From Umbelopsis ramanniana AG (Eukaryota; Mucoromycota; Umbelopsidomycetes; Umbelopsidales; Umbelopsidaceae), in NCBI RefSeq assembly GCF_025399195.1, contig NW_026252097.1, forward strand, positions 1 to 64,000: 64,000 nucleotides of DNA, written 5' to 3'. The translations under genes and the position numbers were made by a program. Shown one piece after another: positions 11,059-21,700 of the stretch. The notes under the pieces were generated by a model. It did no database searches. It was not told the DNA's origin and worked only from the letters and a program-made list of their open reading frames with translations. Numbering within the stretch: the first letter of the stretch is position 1; each line of letters begins with the position of its first letter.

Positions 11059-11497
11059 TAGTACTCGCCTCAATTATTGTAATCTTACTGTGTAATTCGT
11101 ATAACTTTTTTTAATACACTGGTATGTCATTCTGGGTAGCATTTACGAAATGGGTTGTGCACATATGCATTATATATGAATTGGATCCAGGTGCATCGAT
11201 CAGCTGTGGCGTTGACTTTGGTGCACCCCCTACCCCACCTTCTTGTCAAAATATCTGTGATGAATTATTGATCTCACCAACTCTGAAAGCTACCAAGTTC
11301 TCTAGAGCACAGAAATATAATGGTCGGTTTGTCTGAGGTGAATACATTGTAACATCTCGCTGTAAAGTTTAGAAAACTTCTATCGGCTAAATACCGGGCC
11401 TTAATCGGCCCTTGATGGCAATACTATATAAAGGCTGCCGTTAGAAACTTATTGAAAGAAAGCCGGCCTTCTTCTCTATTTTCAAAGACAATCTATC
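11059..11497. other. intergenic between the amidohydrolases
   Basis: Contains the promoter of copy 2. A CCGGGCC...CGGCCC stretch (about 11393-11412) recalls CGGGCC...CGGCGC upstream of copy 1 (about 9866-9885), so the two genes may share a regulator. Confidence 0.4.
11425..11432 (+). promoter_or_regulatory. TATA box of amidohydrolase 2
   Basis: TATATAAA lies about 66-73 bp before the ATG at 11498. Confidence 0.5.
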
Positions 11498-12574
11498 ATG
11501 AATGTCAGCACCAAGATCGCTTTGACGAATGTTAGAATATTTGATGGACAGAAGATACTGAATCCTACGACTGTTGTCATCGATGGTGATATCATTGGAA
11601 TCGACCCCACCGATGCCGTAGAACAGGACTGTGAAGGAGCAATCTTGCTTCCAGGACTCATAGATGCTCACATTCATTTGAGTGGCATCCAGGATCTAAA
11701 AACCATGAGCGGCTTTGGTATTACAACCGCACTCGATATGGCTACCTGGCCTTTAGAATTACTGAATTCTTTGAGAAATCAAAAGGGCGTGACGGATATT
11801 CGAAGTGCTGGGTTTGCTGCCAGTGCCTCAGGTAGCACCCATAGCCGTTTTCTTCCCACTGAAAGTTTGGTCCAAAACACCGATGAAGCCAAACTATTCG
11901 TATCTAAACGTGTAGCTGAAGGTTCCGACTATATCAAGATTGTTTGCGATATACCTGGCCCAGAGCAAGATGTTGTAAACACCCTGACTGCAGAAGCTCA
12001 TCGCCATGGCAAGTTGACCATTGCCCACGCTGCAACAGTTGCTCCTTTCGAAATGGCTCAGATTGCCAAGGTTGACATGATCACGCACGTACCACTTGAC
12101 AATACTCTCCCGAAAGAATATGTAGATCGTATGGTTACCGACAAGTGCATTTCCGTTCCAACTTTGACTATGATGGAAGGCATTGCCAAATCTCGAGGAA
12201 TAGGACGGTACGAAAATTCACGCGATGCAGTTACCGCTTTGTACAAAGCTGGAGCAATTATTCTAGCCGGTACTGATGCCAATTCAAATCCTCGCACACC
12301 TTTTAACGTTCGACATGGTGAAAGTCTGCATCATGAGCTGGAGTTGTTGGTCGAAGCTGGGTTATCAAATTTAGATGCCTTGAAGGCTGCCACTTCGTTA
12401 CCCGCCCAATACTTTGGTCTTAACGATCGTGGTGTCATCGAACCTGGTCGACGAGCAGATTTGGTACTTATTGCTGGTGATCCTCTCCAAGATATCCGTG
12501 CCACACGCTTGTTGAAGCGGATATGGTGTGCTGGTATCGAAGTCGAACCTATCATGCCTGAAAGTAGTGTTTGA
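11498..12574 (+). CDS. amidohydrolase-superfamily hydrolase, tandem copy 2
   Basis: A 358-residue paralogue of the preceding gene, in the same orientation and without introns. All proposed metal ligands are kept: DAHIHL, YIKIVCD, AHAATV, ITHVPLD and AGTDAN. The C-terminal third is nearly identical to copy 1, while the segment around residues 225-270 differs most (MEGIAKSRGIGRYENSRD versus MESMAKLRRRARYEYARD), which may alter substrate choice. The protein ends PESSV and lacks the Cys-Leu-Ile-Ile tail. The near-identity at the 3' end against lower similarity elsewhere could reflect recent gene conversion. Probably cytosolic. Confidence 0.88.
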   Translation: MNVSTKIALTNVRIFDGQKILNPTTVVIDGDIIGIDPTDAVEQDCEGAILLPGLIDAHIHLSGIQDLKTMSGFGITTALDMATWPLELLNSLRNQKGVTDIRSAGFAASASGSTHSRFLPTESLVQNTDEAKLFVSKRVAEGSDYIKIVCDIPGPEQDVVNTLTAEAHRHGKLTIAHAATVAPFEMAQIAKVDMITHVPLDNTLPKEYVDRMVTDKCISVPTLTMMEGIAKSRGIGRYENSRDAVTALYKAGAIILAGTDANSNPRTPFNVRHGESLHHELELLVEAGLSNLDALKAATSLPAQYFGLNDRGVIEPGRRADLVLIAGDPLQDIRATRLLKRIWCAGIEVEPIMPESSV

Positions 12575-12946
12575 CCCAATCCCTGACAATGTGCCATTCT
12601 AATTTATGGTAGCCGTAAATTATGAACCAAATAAAAAAAAAACTTGCATTTCTGCTCTCACTTGGGTAAACAGCGACGAACTCTTTGAATCCTCATTATA
12701 CCATCGTCAGTGGCTCAAGAGCCTTAACAGTAAATAAATTCATTCTGAGAGAGGCTCTTCCGCAATTTCAGCCTGCTGCAAGGAGTTGCCAAAACTTAAT
12801 GATGTTTACTTCACTTGCCTTCTACCCATCTTCAGTATTATGTATCGTTGAGAAGAAATCGAAAGTAGAAAATAATGCATTGTTAATAGGATTATAAATT
12901 TCAATTAAGTAATATGATATCGGTAAGAGATGACTACAGCTGCCGT
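12575..12946. other. convergent 3' spacer
   Basis: A 372-bp AT-rich spacer between convergent genes. Nothing else seen. Confidence 0.5.
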
Positions 12947-14765
12947 TTAGGCATTTAAATCATGTGTATCTACGATCTTCTCTGCTGCTGCCTGACCGAT
13001 CTGATAGGCTACAGATTGAGTATGTCCACTAATCGCAAGTGGACAGACACTCACATCTGCAACCCTGATATTTTGCATACCATGCAAGTTCATACTTGCA
13101 TCGACACAAGCCATTGGATCATCAGCCTTTCCCATGGATACAGTACTACTAGCATGCCAAATAGACGAAATGAAACCCTTGATGTATTCCCAGATAGCTT
13201 CATCGGTATCATCTTCTGGTGCTAAAATGGGCTGAATGCAGTGTTTCTTCAATGAGGTTTCCTTAACCAGTCTTCTTGCCTCCCGAATGGCAGCAATCAT
13301 GGAGAGTCGATCAAATGGATGACTTAGATAGTTAGGATCGATAATGGGTGGATCAAAGGGATTGGATGATTTCAAAGCGACTGATCCTCGAGATTCTGGG
13401 TGCAATAAAATAGCTCCCACGCAGAAGGAAGTGCTTTCTTCCCCAAAAACATGTCCTGGAGGATACGTTGGCCCATTGAAAGCAATTTCAACCATGGGAA
13501 CGGTTGGCCTCTGTAAATAGGACTTTAATTGTTCGCTCAGAGATTTAAACTCTGGAGTATCGTACAGGTGGTCTTGCTTCAAGAAAGCAAGGCAAAGTGC
13601 TTTATAGTGGGTAGCTAAAGGGCCAGTGCGGTCGTTGTCCCATTGTTTTCGAGCATCTTCGTACTGGTCCATCTTGTGGATGAATGGCACACGCGATGAC
13701 ATGGCATTGTCCACTAAATCAGCAATAAAAACACCACAGTGGTCTTGCATATTTTTGCCGATGCCAGGAAGATCCTTGATGACGTTGATGTCAAGAGCTT
13801 CTAACTCCTTTGCGGGACCTACACCGGAGAGCAGCAATAATTTGGGGGTGTCGATTGCTCCAGCACTCAAAATGACTTCCTTGGAAGCATAAACTGAGAG
13901 TTTACCATTGATTTCAACACCAATGGCTTTTGTGCCTTCAAACAATATTTTGGTAGCTTGTGATTTTACCATAATTGTCAGATTTGGAGTATCTAACTGA
14001 ATATGCGCCGAAGAACTGGTGGAACGCATTCCCTCATGTAAGGTTGAGACCGAGGGTCCAACACCAATGGGGTTTCCGCTATTAAGATCCAGATTTTTCT
14101 GCCAGCCTAGCTCATATGCAGCGTCCATCAATGCGGCTGTTTCCTCCTCAAATTGGATCGAAACACCCACAGTTCCGGTATTTTGATGATAGCTGGACCC
14201 AGGTTCAGCATAATTTTTATACTCTTCTCCATTGTTGCCTGTGAAATTTTCAATCTGGGAGTGCCCAAAATGCATCAATATTCGACCTGACAATATCTTT
14301 GAATGCGAAGTAACAAACCTTATGAAACCTCTTCAAAGCCGTATCCCAAGACCAATCATCACTTCCAACTAATTCGGCCCATTCATCGTAGTCACCAGCG
14401 GCACCGCGAGTGTATATCATAAAATTGATCATTGAACTTCCGCCCATGCCCTTTCCTCTTACATAAGGCACTACATTGTTATTTACTGCAACTTGCGGTG
14501 CTGTCAGGTACCCATGATCCAGATCCGGACGAGTAAAGAGGTTGAGATATCTGGCGTATGGCACCCTATGGTCCACGTCTCCATGATCACCAGTTTCAAT
14601 AATAAGCACCGAAGGGTTTTTCTTGGAGGAAACAAGGCGGTTTGCAATCAAGCATCCAGCAGTTCCACCTAAAACGCATCAGAGTTATTTACAACTGTAA
14701 GTCAAATGAAAGTTGATAGTGACTTCAGTACCTCCTACTATAATAAAATCGTACGTGCTCGACAT
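12947..14765 (-). CDS. GMC-family FAD oxidoreductase
   Basis: Three exons join in frame: 14732-14765, 14319-14668 and 12947-14254, giving 563 residues, the normal family length. The N-terminus MSSTYDFIIVGGGTAGCLIA is the dinucleotide-binding motif, and the first intron falls inside this glycine loop. GKGMGGSSMINFMIYTRG is the GMC signature 1 and AGAIDTPKLLLLSGVGP signature 2. Near the C-terminus WHASSTVSMG and SGHTQ supply the catalytic His-His pair. Such enzymes oxidise alcohols (choline, aryl alcohols, sugars) using FAD. No signal peptide is seen, so an intracellular choline-dehydrogenase-like or alcohol-oxidase role fits better than a secreted one. It faces the amidohydrolases tail to tail. 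Confidence 0.9.
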
Positions 14766-16186
14766 TCAAAAAGATTTTTCAGCGATGAAAATAATCTGGA
14801 GCTGGCCTTTATATACCCTAATACTCGCAGTAAGCAATTGACTGAGATTACTGCAGTTGAGTTTGCATGTGTCACTTTAATTGCTATGTGACCAAAATAA
14901 TACGTCTAAGCGACATTTCTAAATGCAGAGATATAGTTTTTGGTGCCAGTACGCCAAGCGACCCTGTCCAACCACCAAATGCGATTTGATGTAACCATGT
15001 GTTGTCGATGCTGACCATTTCCGTTTAGAGAGGCGGTTCCCATCGTTTGCAAGCCTCATTCTCCAATGTGACCAAATATACCATGTTGACAAAGTTCCAG
15101 TATCCAACGATCAACAGGTGAAATCCTTCATATTTTGTATCGCCAACTTTTAACTCAAGGCTACATGACTTTGAAGTGAATTCCCACATTCATGCTCACT
15201 GCTTGGTGATGAAAATTTTGGCCTAGCGAAAGGAGGTTTAGAGAACAGTAAATTGACTCAAAGCCACAAACTTAGACTGAAAAGTCTATGATTACAATTC
15301 CAATAGATACTTCTTGGCTATAGTTACGTTTAGTGTTGGAAAATTTAGAAAATTACTTTGGTAACGGAGGTTTTCGACTGCTGCACATTCATATCAAGAC
15401 CCAAACACTGCTGACAGCTTAATTTTGTTGCAAGGTATATGCTGAAAGTTTGTATTATGTGGCTGATGTTACATTTATTAGCGTCTCATAAGGGAAGAAA
15501 ATATGAGATCAGCTAGCTGGGCTTACGCACCATTTTAACTGTTTTACAAGCGAACAAGTAACCTTATTCACGTCACAAACCGCTTCAGTCAAAAGAAGAT
15601 TTAACCTTTTTAGATCAGTTCAATTTCACAAGTTGTCATTTCCACGACACAGGAGAGAAAACTAATATATGAGCGTCGATCATGCTTGGTTCAGGTAGAC
15701 ATACATAATGCACAAATGCTAAACCAAGTCCGCTCTTCCGCATGACTGTGTTCTAGCGATCCTTCGCTGACGTTCCGTGACAAGCTCGGTTTTTTGCTTA
15801 TAAACCAAGCGGTGACATCTGGGTGGACAAACCAAAATCGATTGTACCGAATAGTCCAATAAGCTTGCAATGTCCATAGAATCAACGTTCAATGTCCCTA
15901 TCAACACTATCGAGGTTTTGCATTTGTAAATATAACGGCCATTGTTTGCCGAGTATACTGAACTTGTTCATCAAGAGAGATGCTATGCGCTTGTAGCCTT
16001 GATTTGGGAGAAATGTAACTATTATCTCAAGATTATAGTGTTATCCTTGCTGAAGATGAGAATATAATCAAACTCTATTCCAAGTTCATTCCGCGCTGTG
16101 AAGAATTTCCGTTGTTCAAAAGATCTTAGTCAAAGTGACCGAGAAATCACCGAGACTGTACCGCACCGCAGTGAGTAGGGTCCGCC
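14766..16186. other. intergenic
   Basis: About 1.4 kb between divergent genes. Only short frames without coding character are present. Confidence 0.5.
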
Positions 16187-16193
16187 TATAAAT
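16187..16193 (+). promoter_or_regulatory. TATA box of the GH13 gene
   Basis: TATAAAT lies about 52-58 bp before the ATG at 16245, supporting that ATG as the start. Confidence 0.5.
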
Positions 16194-16244
16194 TACGCAT
16201 TGCTTCATGCCCCCATTTGTTTCAATTATAATTCTGTTCTTCAA

Positions 16245-17981
16245 ATGCACTTGGTACCGAATTCAGAAGCGGATAGTCGACGTTGGTGGAAGGAAGGAAC
16301 TGTATACCAGATCTATCCTTCAAGTTTTAAGGACTCTAATGGGGATGGAATAGGTGATATTCCAGGGATCATATCCAAACTTGATTACTTGAATGAACTT
16401 GGAATCAACATTATTTGGCTTTCTCCTCATTACAAGAGCCCACAAGTTGACATGGGCTATGACATCTCTGACTACAAGGATGTACATGCACCTTATGGAA
16501 CTCTGCAAGATGTCAAAAACCTTATTGACGGTTGCCACAAGAGAAACATGAAACTGATTTTTGACTTGGTGATTAATCATACTTCGAGCGAGCATCCATG
16601 GTTTCAAGAGAGCAGAAAGTCGAAAGAGAGCGCCAAGAGAGATTGGTACATTTGGAGACCAGCAAAGTACGACGACCAAGGTAATCGAAAACCACCATGT
16701 AACTGGCGTAGCTTTTTTAACGGAAGCGCATGGCAATGGGACGAGCAATCTCAAGAATACTATCTTCACCTTTTTGCAACTGATCAGCCTGATCTCAACT
16801 GGGAGAATGAGAGCGTCCGGCAAGCTATTTACGATGAAGCCATGAAATTTTGGCTAGATCTAGGTGTTGACGGTTTCCGTGTAGATACGGTCAACATGTA
16901 CAGCAAAGTCCTACCATTCAAAGATGCTCCTATCGAAGTTTCCACTGATGAGTTCCAGCCAGCGCAAATGCTATTCTGCAACGGGCCAAGAATGCACGAG
17001 TTTTTGACCGAAATGAATGACCAAGTTCTCTCAAATTACGACACAATGATGGTTGGAGAATTAGCTTCTACACCTGATCCAGAGCACGTATTAAAGTATG
17101 TGGGAGCAAGTGCAAAACAGCTTGATATGGTGTTCCAGATGGATATGATACACCTCGGGTTTGGTCCAAGCTACAAATACGATTTCCACCCATGGACTCT
17201 AATCCAACTGAAAGATGCATTGACAAAATGGCAGCAATTTATCATTGATAATGACGGCTGGACGACATCCTTTTTGGAAAATCATGATCAAGCCCGCTCT
17301 ATCTCACGATTTGGATCAGACGACCCTCTTTACCGTAGTGTTTCCGGAAAAATGCTGGCTACCTTCTTGTGTACCTTGACGGGAACACTTTTCATTTACC
17401 AAGGTCAGGAAATCGGCATGATTAATCTGCCCAAGAGCTGGCCTATCGAAGAATACAAAGATATTGAATCAATCAACTATTACAACTACATTAAACGAAA
17501 AACAAATGCTGATCCTGCAGCAGTACGCTTAGCTTTCGAAAACATTGGAAAATTAGCTCGGGACCATTCCAGAAGCCCTTTCCAATGGGATGACACAGAA
17601 CATGCTGGCTTCACAACAGGAACTCCGTGGATGAAAGTCAACGACGTCTACCCCGAAATCAACGCAAAGGCACAAGAGTGTGACCAAAACAGTGTTTTGT
17701 CATTTTGGAAAAAGGCTATCAAGTTCCGAAATACCTACAAGGACTATTGTGTTTACGGTGATTTTTATCTATGCGATTCAAAAAACACTTCCACAGTGAC
17801 ATATATCAAAGCATACAAATGTAACAAAATACTGGTAGTGCTCAACTTCACCAAGGACGTTCAGGATTTCATTATTCCGGCTGAAGTTACTGGAGAACTC
17901 GAGCTCATTTTCAACAACACAGAGTCAACTGACAGAGAGAGCTTATTGGCATTTGAAGCTAGAGTTTACCTCGTTAAATAG
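16245..17981 (+). CDS. GH13 alpha-glucosidase (maltase / oligo-1,6-glucosidase type)
   Basis: A single-exon gene for about 578 residues. The frame is open slightly further upstream, but 16245 is the first ATG. RRWWKEGTVYQIYPSSFKDS and DSNGDGIGDIPGI are the standard opening of GH13 maltases. Conserved region I is DLVINHTS, region II GVDGFRVDTVN (nucleophile Asp), region III VGELAS (acid/base Glu) and region IV FLENHDQ (transition-state Asp). No signal peptide is present, so it is expected to hydrolyse maltose, isomaltose or sucrose-like oligosaccharides in the cytosol. The Val after GVDGFRVD... cannot settle alpha-1,4 against alpha-1,6 preference here. It lies isolated, about 1.5 kb from the GMC gene. 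Confidence 0.93.
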   Translation: MHLVPNSEADSRRWWKEGTVYQIYPSSFKDSNGDGIGDIPGIISKLDYLNELGINIIWLSPHYKSPQVDMGYDISDYKDVHAPYGTLQDVKNLIDGCHKRNMKLIFDLVINHTSSEHPWFQESRKSKESAKRDWYIWRPAKYDDQGNRKPPCNWRSFFNGSAWQWDEQSQEYYLHLFATDQPDLNWENESVRQAIYDEAMKFWLDLGVDGFRVDTVNMYSKVLPFKDAPIEVSTDEFQPAQMLFCNGPRMHEFLTEMNDQVLSNYDTMMVGELASTPDPEHVLKYVGASAKQLDMVFQMDMIHLGFGPSYKYDFHPWTLIQLKDALTKWQQFIIDNDGWTTSFLENHDQARSISRFGSDDPLYRSVSGKMLATFLCTLTGTLFIYQGQEIGMINLPKSWPIEEYKDIESINYYNYIKRKTNADPAAVRLAFENIGKLARDHSRSPFQWDDTEHAGFTTGTPWMKVNDVYPEINAKAQECDQNSVLSFWKKAIKFRNTYKDYCVYGDFYLCDSKNTSTVTYIKAYKCNKILVVLNFTKDVQDFIIPAEVTGELELIFNNTESTDRESLLAFEARVYLVK

Positions 17982-18716
17982 AGTAAAATGTATCTTTCAC
18001 CTATAAGCGCTGTTTTTTCTCCAGACAGCCTAGACGTGAATAAATTTGTTCTTTCATCAGATTTCGGTGTGGTGTAAGGCTACATGGAGGATTTTGGCTT
18101 TTATGGAGGTAAACAATTTGTTGTTGTTTTGCAAATTTAGAGTGCAAAATTCACCCTTTTTTGAGGTCGTTCTTATCGATATTCTCATGTATAATGAATT
18201 GGTTGGATCCATTCTATTACAGATCTGAGCCTCGATGCGAACATGCCACAATATGATGCAAATTGATCGCCCGCCCGCTTCGAGTTGCTTGATACGAGCT
18301 AAAGAAACATAGTACATACGATCTATGCAGTAAAACATGTAAATGCGGCGGATATCGAGTTTTATCGGGATGGAATGCTGCAAGTGTCATGACTTCAAAC
18401 ACTCGGACATAAGGTTTTGGGAATAAAATGTGTAAACAATGTGTTCGTATCACCTCGGTATGAATACAGTGGAGCCTAGAAAGGTTAAGCAAATACTGGA
18501 CGCTTAAATCTTTCTCCAATGCCGAGGTTGGTTACACGCCATGGCACTCTATGGCCTTAAACTGCATATTGGATGAATGGGACTTCAGACAAAGTCGGAA
18601 AAGACATGTGTGTGAAAGATTTTTTTTTTTATATAGTAAGATAATTACATTGTAAAAGACATCGTATGCTTCCCGAATAACGGCAGAATTTCTTTCGCTA
18701 AGAGCCGCGGGAACGT
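17982..18716. other. intergenic, convergent spacer
   Basis: Between the GH13 and formin 3' ends. Two minus-strand frames (18057-18519) have no coding features. A poly-T run sits at about 18621. Confidence 0.5.
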
Positions 18717-21700
18717 TTATCCACTGGTCATATTTACGGCCATTGCAGAGGCAGACGTTTCCAACTTTCCAGACTTACTATCATGGCCTGTTGTCGCACC
18801 GTCACTTTGAATATCCTTTAGCAGATCTTCAGCAAGTTGGGTCACAGATTCAGCGCGAGGCAGTTTGTTTCCATCTCGCCGTTTATTAGTACGGTTTCCT
18901 CTACGTCGGTTTCCAGCATCCAGATCACCAGCTCGCAATTTGTCTAGAAGGTTATCCATGAGATACTTGTCATCATCTTCCTTGCCTGTAGCACCGGCTG
19001 TGGGTTTCAAACATCATTAGCATATGTAGCTTTATGTTCACAAAATGTAAGAAGCTCTCACCTTCGCTGATATCTATTCCTTTGGTTTTCTTTCTCTCAG
19101 ATATCCTCTCCTTTCGCTCCTTTTCCACCTGACGTGCCTTTTCAATTTGTTCGAGTTTCTTTTTAGCATTGACGTTATCGCCCATCGCCTTCTGCTCGGG
19201 TAAAATTTTGAATTGCTTAGTAAATGTGCACAATATAAGCAAAAATGAACACGTTGCTAAACACCAACCTCCCAACTAGATGTGAACGTTTTGAAGATGC
19301 CGAAAAACTCGTCTGGTTTCATCTCAGAAGCGTTTTCGCCAAAGAATGTAACGACATCTTTGTATGCAATATCCATAGACGTGTAGCGTACTTCCAGCTC
19401 ATCAAATTTCTTAACAGCATCTTCTTGAAAGTCTTGTATGCATATGAAATAACGATCGTCAGGTGTCGATTTCTTCTCTTTCTTCAACTGATATCTTTTC
19501 ACCTCTTCCAAGATCATTTGCAAGCCAGATCTCAGCTCATTGTATTCTTTGATCAAATCCGAAAGTGTCACTGTATCCTTCAGATTAGTCCAACTGACTG
19601 TACCAAAAAGTGCGGTATATGAGAGGATATTCACCTTTGCATGCGGCATCCATGCCTTTTAAATCGTCAAAAAAGCCATAAATACGAGGAAATTTGGATT
19701 CAACAATGTCCACCAAGAAGTGAAGTAACGTGGTATTATCTTTGGATCCCTTGGTATCCACCAACTTGTTGATACTAGAGATTTTGATACCAAATGCTCC
19801 ACCTTGATAACCTGTTCCATTCAAGAAATTGCCCAACATCAAGATCAACTAGTTGAGATTTGTCAATGAGTTATAACAGATTTCAGATTGATAAAAAACA
19901 TGTTTTCTCAAACAGCTTACGTTCAGAAGCTCCTGGAAGCACTTTGAATTCTTCAAATCTGTAGAGGCATTGGAAACGGCTTGCATGTTCTGTAGGATAT
20001 ACACTTAGTGCCCGTGCGATAACTTGGCGCTTCCTTGCAAGTTGCGGTGTAAAATCGAAACTCACCTCGCTAAGCTGAGCATGCTTATCTGGGAATATGC
20101 GCATGAACAGCATGTTTTGAATACGTTCCTTATACCGATCGATCTTCATCATCTACAAAAAGTATTGAGTTATCAATGTAGACATGCACCAAGGTTAGAA
20201 AATAAATCGTGTCATGATCTCTTACCTCCAAACAAAATTTGTCAGCGGGTGACAGACTGTCTAAATCTTCTTCACTAGCCGAGCTTGCAAAAACAGACAG
20301 CTTTCCCATTTCATCTGGAGTTGGCGCCAGGCTGATCATGTTTCGAAGCAGAATCTCCGAGCAGAAATCAAAGTCAACCGCCAAGATCTTATTCCGAACC
20401 TCATCAAAGGAGATACGCTTGAGTTTGGCAAGAAGAGCAATGTTGATATTATAGGACTTCTTGTTGTCAATAATACAGATTTCTGGTTTCTTCTCTTTTT
20501 TGACCACCTTCTTGGGTTCAAACACTTTTTGTGCAAACAAGTCTTCCGCAACATCGAATATACCCTTTTCCTTCATCTCTTTTTCAAGTGCAAGTTCGTC
20601 CACGGTTTTGTTTCCCCATACCGTCTTTGAAAGGACATTCTGGTTCATCTTTGTCCACTGCAGCGCTTTCGTCTTAACCTTGGATTGATTCATCATCATT
20701 TTACGTGTATTGATGTTAGGTGCAGTGGCTGCCCTTGGCATATTGAAGGCACCAGGCGGTGGAGGGGGAGGAGGGGGTGCGAAACCGGACGAACCTGGCG
20801 GAGGAGGTGGCGGCGGAGGGGGAGGCCCACCAGTACCTAAGGATCCTGGTGGAGGAGGTGGTGGTGGAGGTGGGGGAGGTGGCATAGCACCAACAGCACC
20901 AGGCGGTGGTGGAGGGGGAGGCGGAGGCGGTGGTTGATCGGCTTGCACAGTGAAATTACCCGGAGGAGGAGGAGGAGGAGGTGGTGGTGGTGGTGGGGCT
21001 ACCGATGTTGGCATTGATGCATTGAAGCTCTGCATCGGAGGTGGGGGAGGCGGGGGAGGGGGGGGGATAGCTGTGTTGTTCATTGCCGGTGAGTCGGATG
21101 TTGTAAGATCGATATTCTCAGATCCTTTGCCTGTTAGCTTTTGTTGAAGAGCAGCAGCTAAATCACTTGTTGGGCGGCCTTCAGTGTCACCATCCACAAT
21201 TTGAACTTCACCTTTGGAAAGCAATGTCTCGACTTGTTGCTTGAGATCCATTGGGAGTCTTCCAACTTCTTTCCTTTGCAGTTTGGATTTTCCTTCTGAG
21301 CCGCCTTCCTCATCCGTTTGTTTGGAACCTCGCCTTTCAAAGCTTTTTCCTCTCCTAGTCGAGCCAATCAATGGCGCAGTCCCAGGTATAACAAACGTTC
21401 CAGGTATACTTGAATGGAGTTGATTGGTCAAGGAATTCTTGAATTCTTCAGAAAGGCCAACAGCAGTTGGGATGGTTTCAGGATGAGTGTGATTTGGAGA
21501 CAAGATGCTGCCCCCTGCATAGCCATCAAACTCTTGTCCTTCTAGACGATCCTGAGCTCGTAGCCGGTCATAGGCACGAATCAGCTCTTCTCTAGTCATA
21601 ACAAACGAGCCAGTTCGACTGCCTGCTTCACTGATGTCTGCATTTGGATTTGCTTCAAGGACCGCTTGATGGAACGTTTTTAACCTTTCATCCATCCTAG

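Noticed and set aside
16200-16244. Longer GH13 N-terminus
   Set aside because: It starts at TTG and lies close to the TATA box; the first ATG is 16245.
18057-18519. Two minus-strand frames of about 100 codons
   Set aside because: No coding character, no domain, and no splice partners; probably chance.
20710-21147. Plus-strand glycine-rich open frames
   Set aside because: They are the antisense of the formin FH1 proline runs.
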